Part shown: in pieces, positions 41,050 to 49,845 of the stretch
How positions within the stretch are numbered: position 1 is the first letter of the stretch
Layout: the number at the start of each line of letters is the position of its first letter
Origin: Acidobacteria bacterium Mor1
GTDB taxonomy: Bacteria; Acidobacteriota; Polarisedimenticolia; Polarisedimenticolales; Polarisedimenticolaceae
Length of the DNA: 64,000 bases
Assembly: GCA_001664505.1 (NCBI GenBank)
Contig: CP011806.1
Coordinates: forward strand, 2,580,904-2,644,903
Direction of reading: 5' to 3'
Translations under genes and position numbers: made by a program
The notes under the pieces: model-generated
Seen by the model: the letters and a program-made list of their open reading frames with translations, nothing else
Database searches by the model: none
Told to the model about the DNA's origin: nothing

Positions 41050-42732
41050 GTGAGCGGCGGCGAAGCGATCGAGCGCGAACAACTCGAAGGGGACGTCCTG
41101 ATCGTCGGAGGCGGCCCTTCGGGGTTGGCCTGCGCGATCCGGCTGGCCCAGTTGATCGAGGAGCACAACGCCGCCGGCAACGGCCCCGAGCTCAGCACCG
41201 AGGAGATCTACCTGATCGAAAAGGGGGAGGAGCTCGGCATGCACTCGCTGTCGGGCGCCGTGATGAACCCCCGGGGGCTGCGCGAGCTGTTCCCCGATCT
41301 CGATCAGCTCGACGCGCCGATGGGTGCGCCGGTCTCCAGCGACTCGGTCTACTTCATGACCAAGAAGAGCGCGTTCCGGGCGCCGATCACCCCGCCGCCG
41401 CTGAAGAACCACGGCAAGTACGTGGTATCCCTGGCCAAACTGGTCCAGTGGCTCGGCGGCAAGGCCGAAGAAAAGGAAGTCAACATCTTCACCGGCTTCG
41501 CCGGCTCGGAACTGATCGTCGAGGACAACAAGGTCTGCGGCGTGATCACCGACGACAAGGGCATCGACAAGCACGGGAAGCAGAAAGAAAACTTCCAGGC
41601 GGGCTACGAGCTGCGGGCCAAGGTCACGGTGTTGGCCGAGGGGCCCCACGGCTCGTTGACCAAAGGGCTGATCCGCGATTTCGGCCTCGATCGGGAGAGC
41701 AATCCCCAGGTCTTCGCCCTGGGCGTGAAAGAGGTCTGGAGCGTGCCAGCGGGCCGGGTCAAGGCCGGCCAGGTCTGGCACACCATGGGCCACCCCCTGG
41801 GCAACGACATCTTCGGCGGCGGCTGGCTCTACGGTATCGACGACGAACGGGTCTCCATCGGCCTCGTCTGCGGCCTCGAGTACAAGGACCCGCGCTTCGA
41901 TCCCCACCAGGCGTTCCAGGAGTTCAAACGCCACCCGCTGATGGCCAAGGTGCTCGAGGGGGGCAAGCTGATCCGCTACGGCGCCAAGACGATTCCCGAA
42001 GGGGGCTACTGGGCGATGCCCCGCCCCTACGTCGACGGCGCCCTGATCAGCGGCGACTCCGCCGGTTTCCTCAACGGGCAGAGCCTCAAGGGGATCCACC
42101 TGGCGATCAAGTCGGGAATGCTGGCGGCGGAGACGGTCTTCGAGGCGCTCAAGTGCGGCGACACCTCCGCAGCGACGCTGGCCTCTTACAAGGAACGCTT
42201 CGAACAGAGCTGGGCCAAGGATGAGCTGTGGAAGGCGCGCAACTTCCATCAGGGCTTCAAGAACGGCCTGTGGAGCGGGCTGTTCCACGCCGGGCTGCAG
42301 TTCCTGACCGGCGGCCGCGGGTTACGCGACCGCTACACCAACACCGCCGGCCACGAACACTACGCCAAGCTCTCGCAGCTTCCGGCCAAGGGCCCCGAAG
42401 CACCGGCACCCGACGGCACCCTGACCTTCGACAAGGCCACCGACGTCTACCACTCGGGCACCCGCCACGAAGAGGACCAGCCGTCGCACCTGATCGTCGA
42501 GGACACCGACGTCTGCTCGACCCGCTGCGCCGAGGAGTACGGCAACCCCTGCCAGTACTTCTGTCCCGCGGCGGTCTACGAGATGACCGGCGAAGAAGGC
42601 GACAAGAAGCAGCTCAAGATCAACGCCTCGAACTGCGTGCACTGCAAGACCTGCGACATCATGGATCCGTACCAGATCATTCGCTGGGTTCCCCCCGAGG
42701 GGGGCGGCGGTCCGCACTACGAGGGGATGTAG
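41050..42732 (+). CDS. Electron-transfer flavoprotein:quinone oxidoreductase
   Basis: The 560-residue protein passes electrons from ETF to the quinone pool at the membrane. An N-terminal FAD Rossmann motif (DVLIVGGGPSGLACAIRL) and SLSGAVMNPRGLREL are visible. The C-terminal 4Fe-4S site has FCPAAVYEM and NCVHCKTCDIMDPYQII, ending in VPPEGGGGPHYEGM. Extra cysteines (VCSTRCAEEYGNPC) lie before the cluster motif. GTG 41050 follows GAAGG by six bases and is preferred to TTG 41044. Third gene of the etf operon. Confidence 0.95.
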   Translation: MSGGEAIEREQLEGDVLIVGGGPSGLACAIRLAQLIEEHNAAGNGPELSTEEIYLIEKGEELGMHSLSGAVMNPRGLRELFPDLDQLDAPMGAPVSSDSVYFMTKKSAFRAPITPPPLKNHGKYVVSLAKLVQWLGGKAEEKEVNIFTGFAGSELIVEDNKVCGVITDDKGIDKHGKQKENFQAGYELRAKVTVLAEGPHGSLTKGLIRDFGLDRESNPQVFALGVKEVWSVPAGRVKAGQVWHTMGHPLGNDIFGGGWLYGIDDERVSIGLVCGLEYKDPRFDPHQAFQEFKRHPLMAKVLEGGKLIRYGAKTIPEGGYWAMPRPYVDGALISGDSAGFLNGQSLKGIHLAIKSGMLAAETVFEALKCGDTSAATLASYKERFEQSWAKDELWKARNFHQGFKNGLWSGLFHAGLQFLTGGRGLRDRYTNTAGHEHYAKLSQLPAKGPEAPAPDGTLTFDKATDVYHSGTRHEEDQPSHLIVEDTDVCSTRCAEEYGNPCQYFCPAAVYEMTGEEGDKKQLKINASNCVHCKTCDIMDPYQIIRWVPPEGGGGPHYEGM

Positions 42733-42745
42733 CGGCAGAAGCCGG

Positions 42746-45484
42746 CTAGGCGCCTCGCAGTTCGGCGCGTAGCGAGTCCTGTCCCGACGTCGCGGCGCGA
42801 AAGCCCCAGATCGCGAGCGCCGTCATCGCCGCGACGACACACCACATCGGCAGGGCGTGCCAGGCGCCGAATTCCGCGGTCACCCGGATTTCGGTCAGCC
42901 AGGCGTTGACCGTAAAGGCCAGCATCATCGGCAACAGACCGCCGGCGCGCAGCAGCACGATCCAGAAGATGGTGATGTTGATGCCGAACCCGATCAGATA
43001 GGGCCACAGATCACCCGACCCGGGGTTGAACATCATCGAGGTCAGGATCGTGACGATCACGATCGAAACCGCCAGACGGCGCACCAGCAGATGGGTCACC
43101 AGGAACGCCAGGAACGCGATCATGGCGCTGAGCACCGACGTGGCGTGCATGCCGAAGATACCGACTATCGCCGACCGCACCCCGCGCAGGCTCTCATAAG
43201 ACCAGAAGTCACCCCGGAGCCCGTAGCCGGGAAGTCCGAGCCATTCGGGCATGGATTCGGAGAGGCACTGCACGAGCGCGATCGCCGTCCCGGCCCCGAT
43301 TCCGATCAGCACGTCTCGTCCGACCCGGGCGTCCATGAAGCGCCCGGAGAACAGCCGAACCCACGAGACCAGCATCCCCGGCCACAGGCGGCGCGCGTAG
43401 GGCTCCAACGCCAGATAGAACACGTAGGAGATCGCCAGGCGGTAGGCGGCCCAGGCCAGATGGGCCCGCAGCAGGTTGACCTCGTCCATCCAGCCCTGGT
43501 GGTCCGCCGCCACCAGCCAGACCAGCCGCACCGCCGCCAGGTAGATGCCGAAACGAAGAGCGGTGCGATGGTCGCCCCGGCCCAGCCGCACGTTGCGCAC
43601 GGCGACGAACCCGGCGCCGATCAACGCGAAGAGGAACAGCGCGTCCTCGATCCAGTCGTCGACCCGGTCGATCCAGGGGATCGGGTCCGGCGTGCCCTGG
43701 GCCACCGGCCGCTCCCACGGCTCCACCAGGGTGAAGAGCATCGGATGGCCGCGCTGGGACGCGGCCTCGATTCGCAGCTCCGCGTCGGGACGGTGGGCTT
43801 CGCGCCCGGCCCAGGCGTAGCGCCGGTCGGCGAACGAACGGGGGCGCAACTCCGGCTCCACCGGCTCAAAGGCCGCGGGATCGAGCCCCGCGGCCTCGAA
43901 CCAGGGCGCCCAGTCGACGGTCGCGCCGGACTCCCCTTCATCGCCGTCGTTGACCTCGTTGTAGTCCGGAGTGCGGGCGTAGCCGTCGAGGCGGCCGCCC
44001 GGTGTCAGCCAGATGTCGATCATGCCGGCGCCGAACATCGGAGGATCGCCGATCCAGTTGCCGATCGCGGCCTTGTTGGTGCGCAACAGCGGGAAGCGGC
44101 TGGTGCGCAGCACGAACAGCATCCCCGACGGTCGCGGCTGCCGCAGCTGCTCCCAGCGATCTCGCGAGAGTCCGGAGCGCCGCACCTGGGTGTACCAACC
44201 CCAGTTCGTGACCCAGGTGTGGTTGCGGTAGTTCGCCTCGTCCTCGTAGCCGGCGAGTTGGAGCACCTGGTCCGCCCGGTCGATCAGCACGTCGTTGGAC
44301 AGGCTCAGATCGGCGTAGCCCACGATGGTGCGCTTGGAGGTCATCGTCAGCGCCAACGCTCCGGCGACCACGATCACCAACAGCGCCAACAGGGCCGCCC
44401 GGGTCGAGAGCCCCGAAGAAGCACCCGCCTCGGCGATCAGCTCCGGCGAAGGGGTCTCCCCTGCCGCCAGCGCCGCGGCCAGCGGGTCGCCGCCGGGCAG
44501 CGCCGCCGACACCGCCATCGCCGAACCCGGACGATCCTCGGGATTCGGCGAGAGGCAGCGATCGACGATACGGGCGACCGCAGGGTTGAGGCCGTCGATC
44601 AGCGAGGTCAGGCTCGGCGGCTGAGCGTCGTCGCGGCGGGCGATCTCCTCGGCGGTCTTGCCGGGGAAGGCGGGACGCCCGGAGAAGAGCTCGTACAGCA
44701 CCAGCCCCAGCGCATAGATGTCGCTGCGTTGAGTGACTTCGCGCCCGGAGCGCTGCTCGGGCGCCATGTAGGCCGGCGTCCCGACCCGGATCTCCCGGCC
44801 CTCGAACTGGTCCGCCGCACCGGCCAGACCGAAGTCGGCGATCTTGACCTCGCCACGGCCGTCGATCATCACGTTGGCCGGCTTCAGGTCCCGGTGCAAC
44901 ACGCCCTGGCTGTGTGCCGCCGCCAGACCGGAACAGAGCTGGCGAGCGACGCGGATCGCCCGGTCTTCGGGGAGGTGCCCAACCCGGCGCAACAGCGTCG
45001 AGAGATCCTCGCCGTCGACGTACTCCATGCTGAGGAAGTGGCGCCCCCCGGTTTCACCGATGTCGTGAACCCGGCAAACGTTGGGATGGGTCACGGCGAG
45101 GGCGGTGCGCACCTCGTTGAGAAAACGGGCGAGCCTTCCCGGGTCCCGCTCCATCGCCTCGGGCAGGAACTTGAGGGCGACGGGACGCGCCAGCTTGAGA
45201 TCGTCGGCGCGGTAGACCTCGCCCATCCCGCCACGGCCGAGAAGACCGACGATGCGGTAACGATCGGCCAGGACGGTGCCGGGAGGAAAGCGGGGGTCCC
45301 CCGAAACCGGCGTCACCAGCGAGGCCGACGGCCCCTCCGACACGCTGGTGCGGGTCGCGTCGAACTCCGGCGATGCCTGCCCGGCGGATCCGCTCCCCGA
45401 TGCGGCGGTGCGCGAGGGGGCGCCGCAGGACGGACAGAAGCGGCTCCCCTCGGGGAGCGTTGCACCGCAGGCCTGACAGTTCAT
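42746..45484 (-). CDS. Ser/Thr protein kinase with zinc ribbon and large membrane domain
   Basis: The 912-residue protein begins with a zinc-ribbon (CQACGATLPEGSRFCPSCG). The kinase domain (about 70-330) is intact: glycine loop LLGRGGMGEV, lysine K105 (VALKFLP), HRDLKPAN (D199), DFG (D217) and APE (YMAPEQ). A transmembrane helix at about 364-381 leads to an extracytoplasmic domain of about 250 residues (WVTNWGWYTQVRR, GMIDIWLTPGGRLDGYARTP). A C-terminal membrane region of about eight helices follows. The zinc ribbon and kinase are cytoplasmic, so the protein could sense an external signal through the membrane half. Its -10 lies six bases before the ATG. Confidence 0.92.
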   Translation of the reverse strand: MNCQACGATLPEGSRFCPSCGAPSRTAASGSGSAGQASPEFDATRTSVSEGPSASLVTPVSGDPRFPPGTVLADRYRIVGLLGRGGMGEVYRADDLKLARPVALKFLPEAMERDPGRLARFLNEVRTALAVTHPNVCRVHDIGETGGRHFLSMEYVDGEDLSTLLRRVGHLPEDRAIRVARQLCSGLAAAHSQGVLHRDLKPANVMIDGRGEVKIADFGLAGAADQFEGREIRVGTPAYMAPEQRSGREVTQRSDIYALGLVLYELFSGRPAFPGKTAEEIARRDDAQPPSLTSLIDGLNPAVARIVDRCLSPNPEDRPGSAMAVSAALPGGDPLAAALAAGETPSPELIAEAGASSGLSTRAALLALLVIVVAGALALTMTSKRTIVGYADLSLSNDVLIDRADQVLQLAGYEDEANYRNHTWVTNWGWYTQVRRSGLSRDRWEQLRQPRPSGMLFVLRTSRFPLLRTNKAAIGNWIGDPPMFGAGMIDIWLTPGGRLDGYARTPDYNEVNDGDEGESGATVDWAPWFEAAGLDPAAFEPVEPELRPRSFADRRYAWAGREAHRPDAELRIEAASQRGHPMLFTLVEPWERPVAQGTPDPIPWIDRVDDWIEDALFLFALIGAGFVAVRNVRLGRGDHRTALRFGIYLAAVRLVWLVAADHQGWMDEVNLLRAHLAWAAYRLAISYVFYLALEPYARRLWPGMLVSWVRLFSGRFMDARVGRDVLIGIGAGTAIALVQCLSESMPEWLGLPGYGLRGDFWSYESLRGVRSAIVGIFGMHATSVLSAMIAFLAFLVTHLLVRRLAVSIVIVTILTSMMFNPGSGDLWPYLIGFGINITIFWIVLLRAGGLLPMMLAFTVNAWLTEIRVTAEFGAWHALPMWCVVAAMTALAIWGFRAATSGQDSLRAELRGA

Positions 45485-45490
45485 CCCGCC

Positions 45491-45496
45491 ATACTA
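45491..45496 (-). promoter_or_regulatory. -10 element of a probable leaderless promoter for the kinase
   Basis: On the minus strand TAGTAT is followed by GGCGGG and then ATG 45484, again a six-base gap. GGCGGG is a poor Shine-Dalgarno, and no consensus -35 is seen. The rest of this 269-bp divergent region holds TTTTCCG and CGGAAAA arms (about 45597-45625), a loose inverted repeat of unknown role. Confidence 0.4.
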
Positions 45497-45753
45497 GCTC
45501 GACCCATGCTTCCGGGCGCCGATTCGCTCCTATTGACCGGGTCAGGGTGAATTTTTTTCGCGGTCGTTCCCGGGTCCGGAGGTGGGTTACTTGGGGTTTT
45601 CCGCGGCGGATCCCTCCGGAAAAACTCCCGAGCTTCGATTCGGTATCGGCGCGGTTGCGATTGCGTGATCGGACTTACGGGACTGTCTTTGCCTCCGGAA
45701 AGCGACGGGCCGACATTCGACACGAAGTTTTCCCCCGGCCCCGGAGGTCCCCC

Positions 45754-48378
45754 ATGAACATCCCCACGATCACCTCACGGGCAGCTCGCGTTCTTCTCGG
45801 ACTGACGGTCCTGTTGGGACTCTCGGCGGCCAGCCACGCGCGCACCCCGTTCACACACGACGCGTCTCCTGAGCTGCGCCAACCCCGCGACAGCGGTATC
45901 GGCGGCGCGCCGTCGGACACGGCGGTCACGATCCGCGATAGCGCCGGCACCGAGTTCTACTTCATCTACTCGGACAACGCCCTGCCCTTCCCCGGAGCGC
46001 TCGCGGTCATTACCTCCGAGCAGGACACCCAGGGCACGCTGACCCTGCCGGCCATCGGGTTGAGTGAGAGCTTCAGCGTGACCGCCGGTTCGCTGACCAC
46101 GGTGTCGATCCCGCCGGCCGGCGTGGTCTCCGGACACGACCGGGTCCAGCAGGACCAGGCGATCCACGTGGTGGCCGACGACGAGGTCACGATCTATCTG
46201 CTGAACCCGGAGATGCCCCAGGCGACCAACGACGCCTACCTGGCGCTCCCCGTCGATATTCTCGGCACCCACTACCGGGTGCTGGCCTGGCCGGACACCC
46301 TCTCCGAGCAAGGCTCGCCGCTTGGGCCCTCCCAGATGGCGATCGTCGGCGCCCACGACGGCACGACGGTGACCCTGACCCCGTCGACCGACGCCGGTTC
46401 CCGGCTGGCCGACGCCTCCTACGACGTGAGTCTCGACGCCGGCGACGTGTACGTGCTGCAGGCCGGCATGACCGTGGGCGGCGGCTTCATGGACGACCTG
46501 ACCGGCACCCAGGTGGATTCGGACCGCCCGGTGGCGGTGTTCGCCGGCAACCGCTGCGCCAACATCCCCGCCGGATTCGGCACCTGCGATCACGTGATCG
46601 AGCAGCTGTTCCCCGTCGATACCTGGGGCAAGACCTTCTGCGTCGCCCCCTTCGCCGGCCCGCCGCTGCAGGGCGATGTGCTGCGGGTGCTCGCCGCCCA
46701 GGACGACACCGAGCTTACGATCAACGGCGAGCTGATGATGACCCTCGCCGCCGGTGAGATCTACGAACAGGTGACCTTCAACCAGGCCCAGGAGATCGAG
46801 GCCAGCGCGCCGGTGATGATCGCCCAGTACCACACCGGGTCGGATTTCGGCGGCGACCCGTCGGACCCCTCGATGAGTCTGGTGCCGCCGGCCGAGCAGT
46901 ACCTCGACCGCTACACCTTCCTCACCCCCGACGGCTACGACAGCAACTTCGTCAAGCTGGTCGCGCCCCAGAGCACGACCTCGAGCTGTGTCGTCGACGG
47001 CAACCCGGTGAGCGGTTGGGTCGATGTTCCCGACACCGGCTTCTCCTTCGTCGACGTTCCGGTCGAAAGCGGCATTCACCGGGCGACCTGCGACGCGCCC
47101 TTCGGCATTCAGGTCTACGGCTACTTCCAGGACACCAGCTACTCCTACCCGGGCGGCCTGCGCCTGGAGCGGCTGGTCGGCATTCGCCTCGAACCGGAAG
47201 AGGCGGCCGGTGAAGTCGGCGAGAACGTCGAGCTGATCGCCACCGTGCGCGACGACCGGGCCAACCCGGTGGTGGGCACGCCGGTGCAGTTCACCATCGT
47301 CGGACCGGGCAGCGATGCGAGCAGCGAAGTCCTGACCGATGCCGACGGCATCGCCCGCCTGAGCTACAGCGCCGGTTCCGCAGGCACCGACTCGGTGGTC
47401 GCCTCCTTCGCCGGAAGCGACGCCGAGGGCATCTCCAACACCGTGGAGGTGGTCTGGAGCGGGACCGCCGCCGAACCTCCGGTGGCCAGCTGCACGGAAC
47501 TGGAGACCGCCGAGTGCCGCGACGGCCAGGGAGTCGTGACCCTCGACGGCCGCGACAGCTCCGACGCCGCCGGCGAACCGCTGAGCTACGCGTGGAGCTC
47601 CGACAGCTGCGCCGTCGACGATCCGGCGGCGGCGATGACCGACGCGGTCTGCCCCCTGGGAGACAGCCTCGCCGAGCTCGTCGTCGATAACGGCAGCGCT
47701 CGCTCCGACGGCTGCGTCACCGCGGTCGAGGTGGTCGACACCCTGCCCCCCGACGGCGAGATGACCGCCCCCCGGGCGGGAGCCTGCTACGGCGCTGCCG
47801 ACCTTCCGCTGGTCGCGATCCACGCCTTCGAGGATGACTGCGACGGCGAAGCGACGGTTCGCGTCTCCCCCGAGGGCCCCTTCGACCAACATGGCGATCA
47901 CCGCATCGACGTGGTCGCCGAGGACCGGAGCGGGAACCTCAGCGAACGTTTCGTCGAGTTCACGATCGACACCGTGGCTCCCTGGGCGCAGCTGCGGCGC
48001 GGAAGCCGCTGGGCCTACCGCTTCCCGCTGCTGCCCTTCCGCGTCGCGGTCTCGAGCGGTGACGAGGACGGCGCCAGCGGTGGCGTGGTTCACGAACGGA
48101 TCGAACTCAACGGCTGCACGATCTTCGACGGCGACACCTACGGGAACGGCGACGGCCTGCTGCAGGACGAGTCGATGAGCGTGGCGCCGGCAGATCTGTG
48201 CGCGATGATCCAGCGCTGCGGCCTGGGTCCGGCGTTCCGGCCGGAGATCGTCTACGAGGCGACCGATTGCGCCGGGAACGTGGGCCGGGATGTGCGCCGG
48301 CTGCGGGGCATGATCCAGGTCCGGGCCTGTTCGGCCGTCGGAACCGCCGTCGGCCGCGGAGGCCGGCTGCCCCGCTAG
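45754..48378 (+). CDS. Secreted protein with IgGFc-binding-like and Ig-like domains
   Basis: The 874-residue protein starts at ATG 45754 with GGAGG six bases upstream. A signal peptide (VLLGLTVLLGLSAASHA) is followed by a region of about 400 residues resembling the IgGFc_binding domain of metazoan FCGBP: VDSDRPVAVFAGNRCANIPAG, CDHVIEQLFPVDTWGKTF, VRLAAQDDTELTING-like strands, and LERYTF-like YLDRYTFLTPDGY. A Big-1/invasin-type Ig domain follows (GENVELIATVRDDRANPVVG, LTDADGIARLSY). PKD/HYR-like modules and a Cys-rich C-terminus complete it. Role unknown; surface adhesion is a reasonable guess. Confidence 0.82.
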   Translation: MNIPTITSRAARVLLGLTVLLGLSAASHARTPFTHDASPELRQPRDSGIGGAPSDTAVTIRDSAGTEFYFIYSDNALPFPGALAVITSEQDTQGTLTLPAIGLSESFSVTAGSLTTVSIPPAGVVSGHDRVQQDQAIHVVADDEVTIYLLNPEMPQATNDAYLALPVDILGTHYRVLAWPDTLSEQGSPLGPSQMAIVGAHDGTTVTLTPSTDAGSRLADASYDVSLDAGDVYVLQAGMTVGGGFMDDLTGTQVDSDRPVAVFAGNRCANIPAGFGTCDHVIEQLFPVDTWGKTFCVAPFAGPPLQGDVLRVLAAQDDTELTINGELMMTLAAGEIYEQVTFNQAQEIEASAPVMIAQYHTGSDFGGDPSDPSMSLVPPAEQYLDRYTFLTPDGYDSNFVKLVAPQSTTSSCVVDGNPVSGWVDVPDTGFSFVDVPVESGIHRATCDAPFGIQVYGYFQDTSYSYPGGLRLERLVGIRLEPEEAAGEVGENVELIATVRDDRANPVVGTPVQFTIVGPGSDASSEVLTDADGIARLSYSAGSAGTDSVVASFAGSDAEGISNTVEVVWSGTAAEPPVASCTELETAECRDGQGVVTLDGRDSSDAAGEPLSYAWSSDSCAVDDPAAAMTDAVCPLGDSLAELVVDNGSARSDGCVTAVEVVDTLPPDGEMTAPRAGACYGAADLPLVAIHAFEDDCDGEATVRVSPEGPFDQHGDHRIDVVAEDRSGNLSERFVEFTIDTVAPWAQLRRGSRWAYRFPLLPFRVAVSSGDEDGASGGVVHERIELNGCTIFDGDTYGNGDGLLQDESMSVAPADLCAMIQRCGLGPAFRPEIVYEATDCAGNVGRDVRRLRGMIQVRACSAVGTAVGRGGRLPR

Positions 48379-48447
48379 TCCGCCCGGCCGGGCACCCGGA
48401 GAACGCATCTGGGCTAGAATGCGCGCTTTCGAACCGGGAAGTGAGCT

Positions 48448-49833
48448 TTGGCCAGATTCGTCATGGTGTTCGTGCTGGGGGCGCTCGCCGCGCTCGCCTG
48501 GTATCTGCCCGCCGCCAAGCCGGCGGCCGCTTTCGGGCGCCTGAGCTATCTGCAGTTCGGCCTCGCCTGCGGGTTGACCCTGCTGGCGCTGGTCGTCGCG
48601 ATCGGAGCTCTGCTGCCCGCCCGGGCCCGGCGGGGCTACGGCTTCCGCGCCACGGCGATCCTGTTCTCGATCACGCTGGTGCTCGGCTTCTGGGAAGCCG
48701 CCTGCTGGCTGATGCCGCCGCTCCACCTGATGGATAACCCCTGGTACCTCGGCACCGGCCAGGCGCTGGAATCCGATCCGGATCTGCCCTACGCGCGGCC
48801 CGGCGGCATCTCCTGGACCGGCCTCTCGCGAGGGGACCTGGCGATGTTCAACCAGGACCAGGATCCCTACGCCCGCACCATCACCTTCGAGACCGACGCC
48901 GACGGCTTCCGCAACTCGCAGCCGGTGCCGGACCCCGAGGTGGTGTTCATCGGCGATTCGTTCACCGAGGCGGGCAACCTGCCGATCGAGGAGACCTTCC
49001 CGCACCTCATCGCGGAGCAGTTGGGCAAGCGGGGGCGAAATCTGGGGCGGGCCGGCTACTCACCGCCTACCGAGCTGATCGTGTTGAAGCGCCACGGCAT
49101 CGATCCGGCGCCGGACCTGATCCTGTGGCAGATCGCCGAGAGCAACGATCTCAACGAGGCCCGGGACTACCGCGGTTGGATCCAGCAGGGCAAGCCTCCC
49201 TTCATCAAGCAGGATCGCGAGGGCAGCCTGACCCGCAAGGAGAGCTGGCAGCTGAGGTCACCGACCTTCAAGCTGTTCGCCCCCTTGCGTTCCCGGCGCC
49301 CCTGGGAGCAGGGCCCCGAGGGCACGATGCTCGGCGCCGACGGCGAGCGCTACCCGATGCGGATGCTGTTCATGCCCGAAGCGAATCTGGCACCTCCGAA
49401 CCACCCCGGATTCGGGGAGAGCGTGAACGCCCTGGTCGAGGGCAAGGCACTGGCCGACGCCGCCGGCGCCCGGCTGCTGGTCTTCATGTTGCCGATGAAG
49501 TTCCGGGCGGTGGCCCCGTCGGTGACCTTCAACGAGTTCTCCGTTCCGCGGCTCGAGAACATCGGGCTCCGGGAAGCCGACGGCTGGGACCCGCCCCGGC
49601 GCAACCGCTTCGGGACGTGGCTGGCCGAGGCTTGCCGTCAGAACGGCATCCCCTTCGTCGACATGACCGAGGAGTTGCGCCAGGGAGCGGCGGCCGGCGA
49701 GATCGTCTACCAGCCCTTCGATACCCACCTGGCCCCCGAGGGGCATGAGCGGGTCACCCGCCGCCTGGTGGCGGAAGCGCGGGCGCTGCTCGCCTCGCCT
49801 CCTGCGGCGACGACGCGCCCTTCCGGCGAGTGA
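48448..49833 (+). CDS. Membrane-anchored SGNH-hydrolase-like protein
   Basis: The 461-residue protein has three N-terminal membrane helices (VFVLGALAALAWYL, LACGLTLLALVVAIGALL, ILFSITLVLGFWEAACWL). The periplasmic part has the SGNH block I motif GDSFTEAGN and a block V-like DTHLAPEGH, so Ser, Asp and His are available for an acyl- or acetyl-transfer or hydrolysis. AlgX/AlgJ-like acetyltransferases and other SGNH enzymes share this layout; the substrate is unknown. TTG 48448 has GGGAAG nearby, and TAGAAT (about 48415) is a possible -10. Confidence 0.75.
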   Translation: MARFVMVFVLGALAALAWYLPAAKPAAAFGRLSYLQFGLACGLTLLALVVAIGALLPARARRGYGFRATAILFSITLVLGFWEAACWLMPPLHLMDNPWYLGTGQALESDPDLPYARPGGISWTGLSRGDLAMFNQDQDPYARTITFETDADGFRNSQPVPDPEVVFIGDSFTEAGNLPIEETFPHLIAEQLGKRGRNLGRAGYSPPTELIVLKRHGIDPAPDLILWQIAESNDLNEARDYRGWIQQGKPPFIKQDREGSLTRKESWQLRSPTFKLFAPLRSRRPWEQGPEGTMLGADGERYPMRMLFMPEANLAPPNHPGFGESVNALVEGKALADAAGARLLVFMLPMKFRAVAPSVTFNEFSVPRLENIGLREADGWDPPRRNRFGTWLAEACRQNGIPFVDMTEELRQGAAAGEIVYQPFDTHLAPEGHERVTRRLVAEARALLASPPAATTRPSGE

Positions 49834-49845
49834 CCCCGCCGCCCT

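Noticed and set aside
42857-45550. Nearly 900-codon plus-strand frame opposite the Ser/Thr kinase gene
   Set aside because: Antisense to a complete kinase with all catalytic motifs; an artefact of high GC.
45775-49005. Open frame of more than 1000 codons on the minus strand
   Set aside because: It runs antisense through the IgGFc-binding-like gene and beyond. The translation is rich in G, A, R, V and H without domains, as expected for the shadow frame of a high-GC gene.
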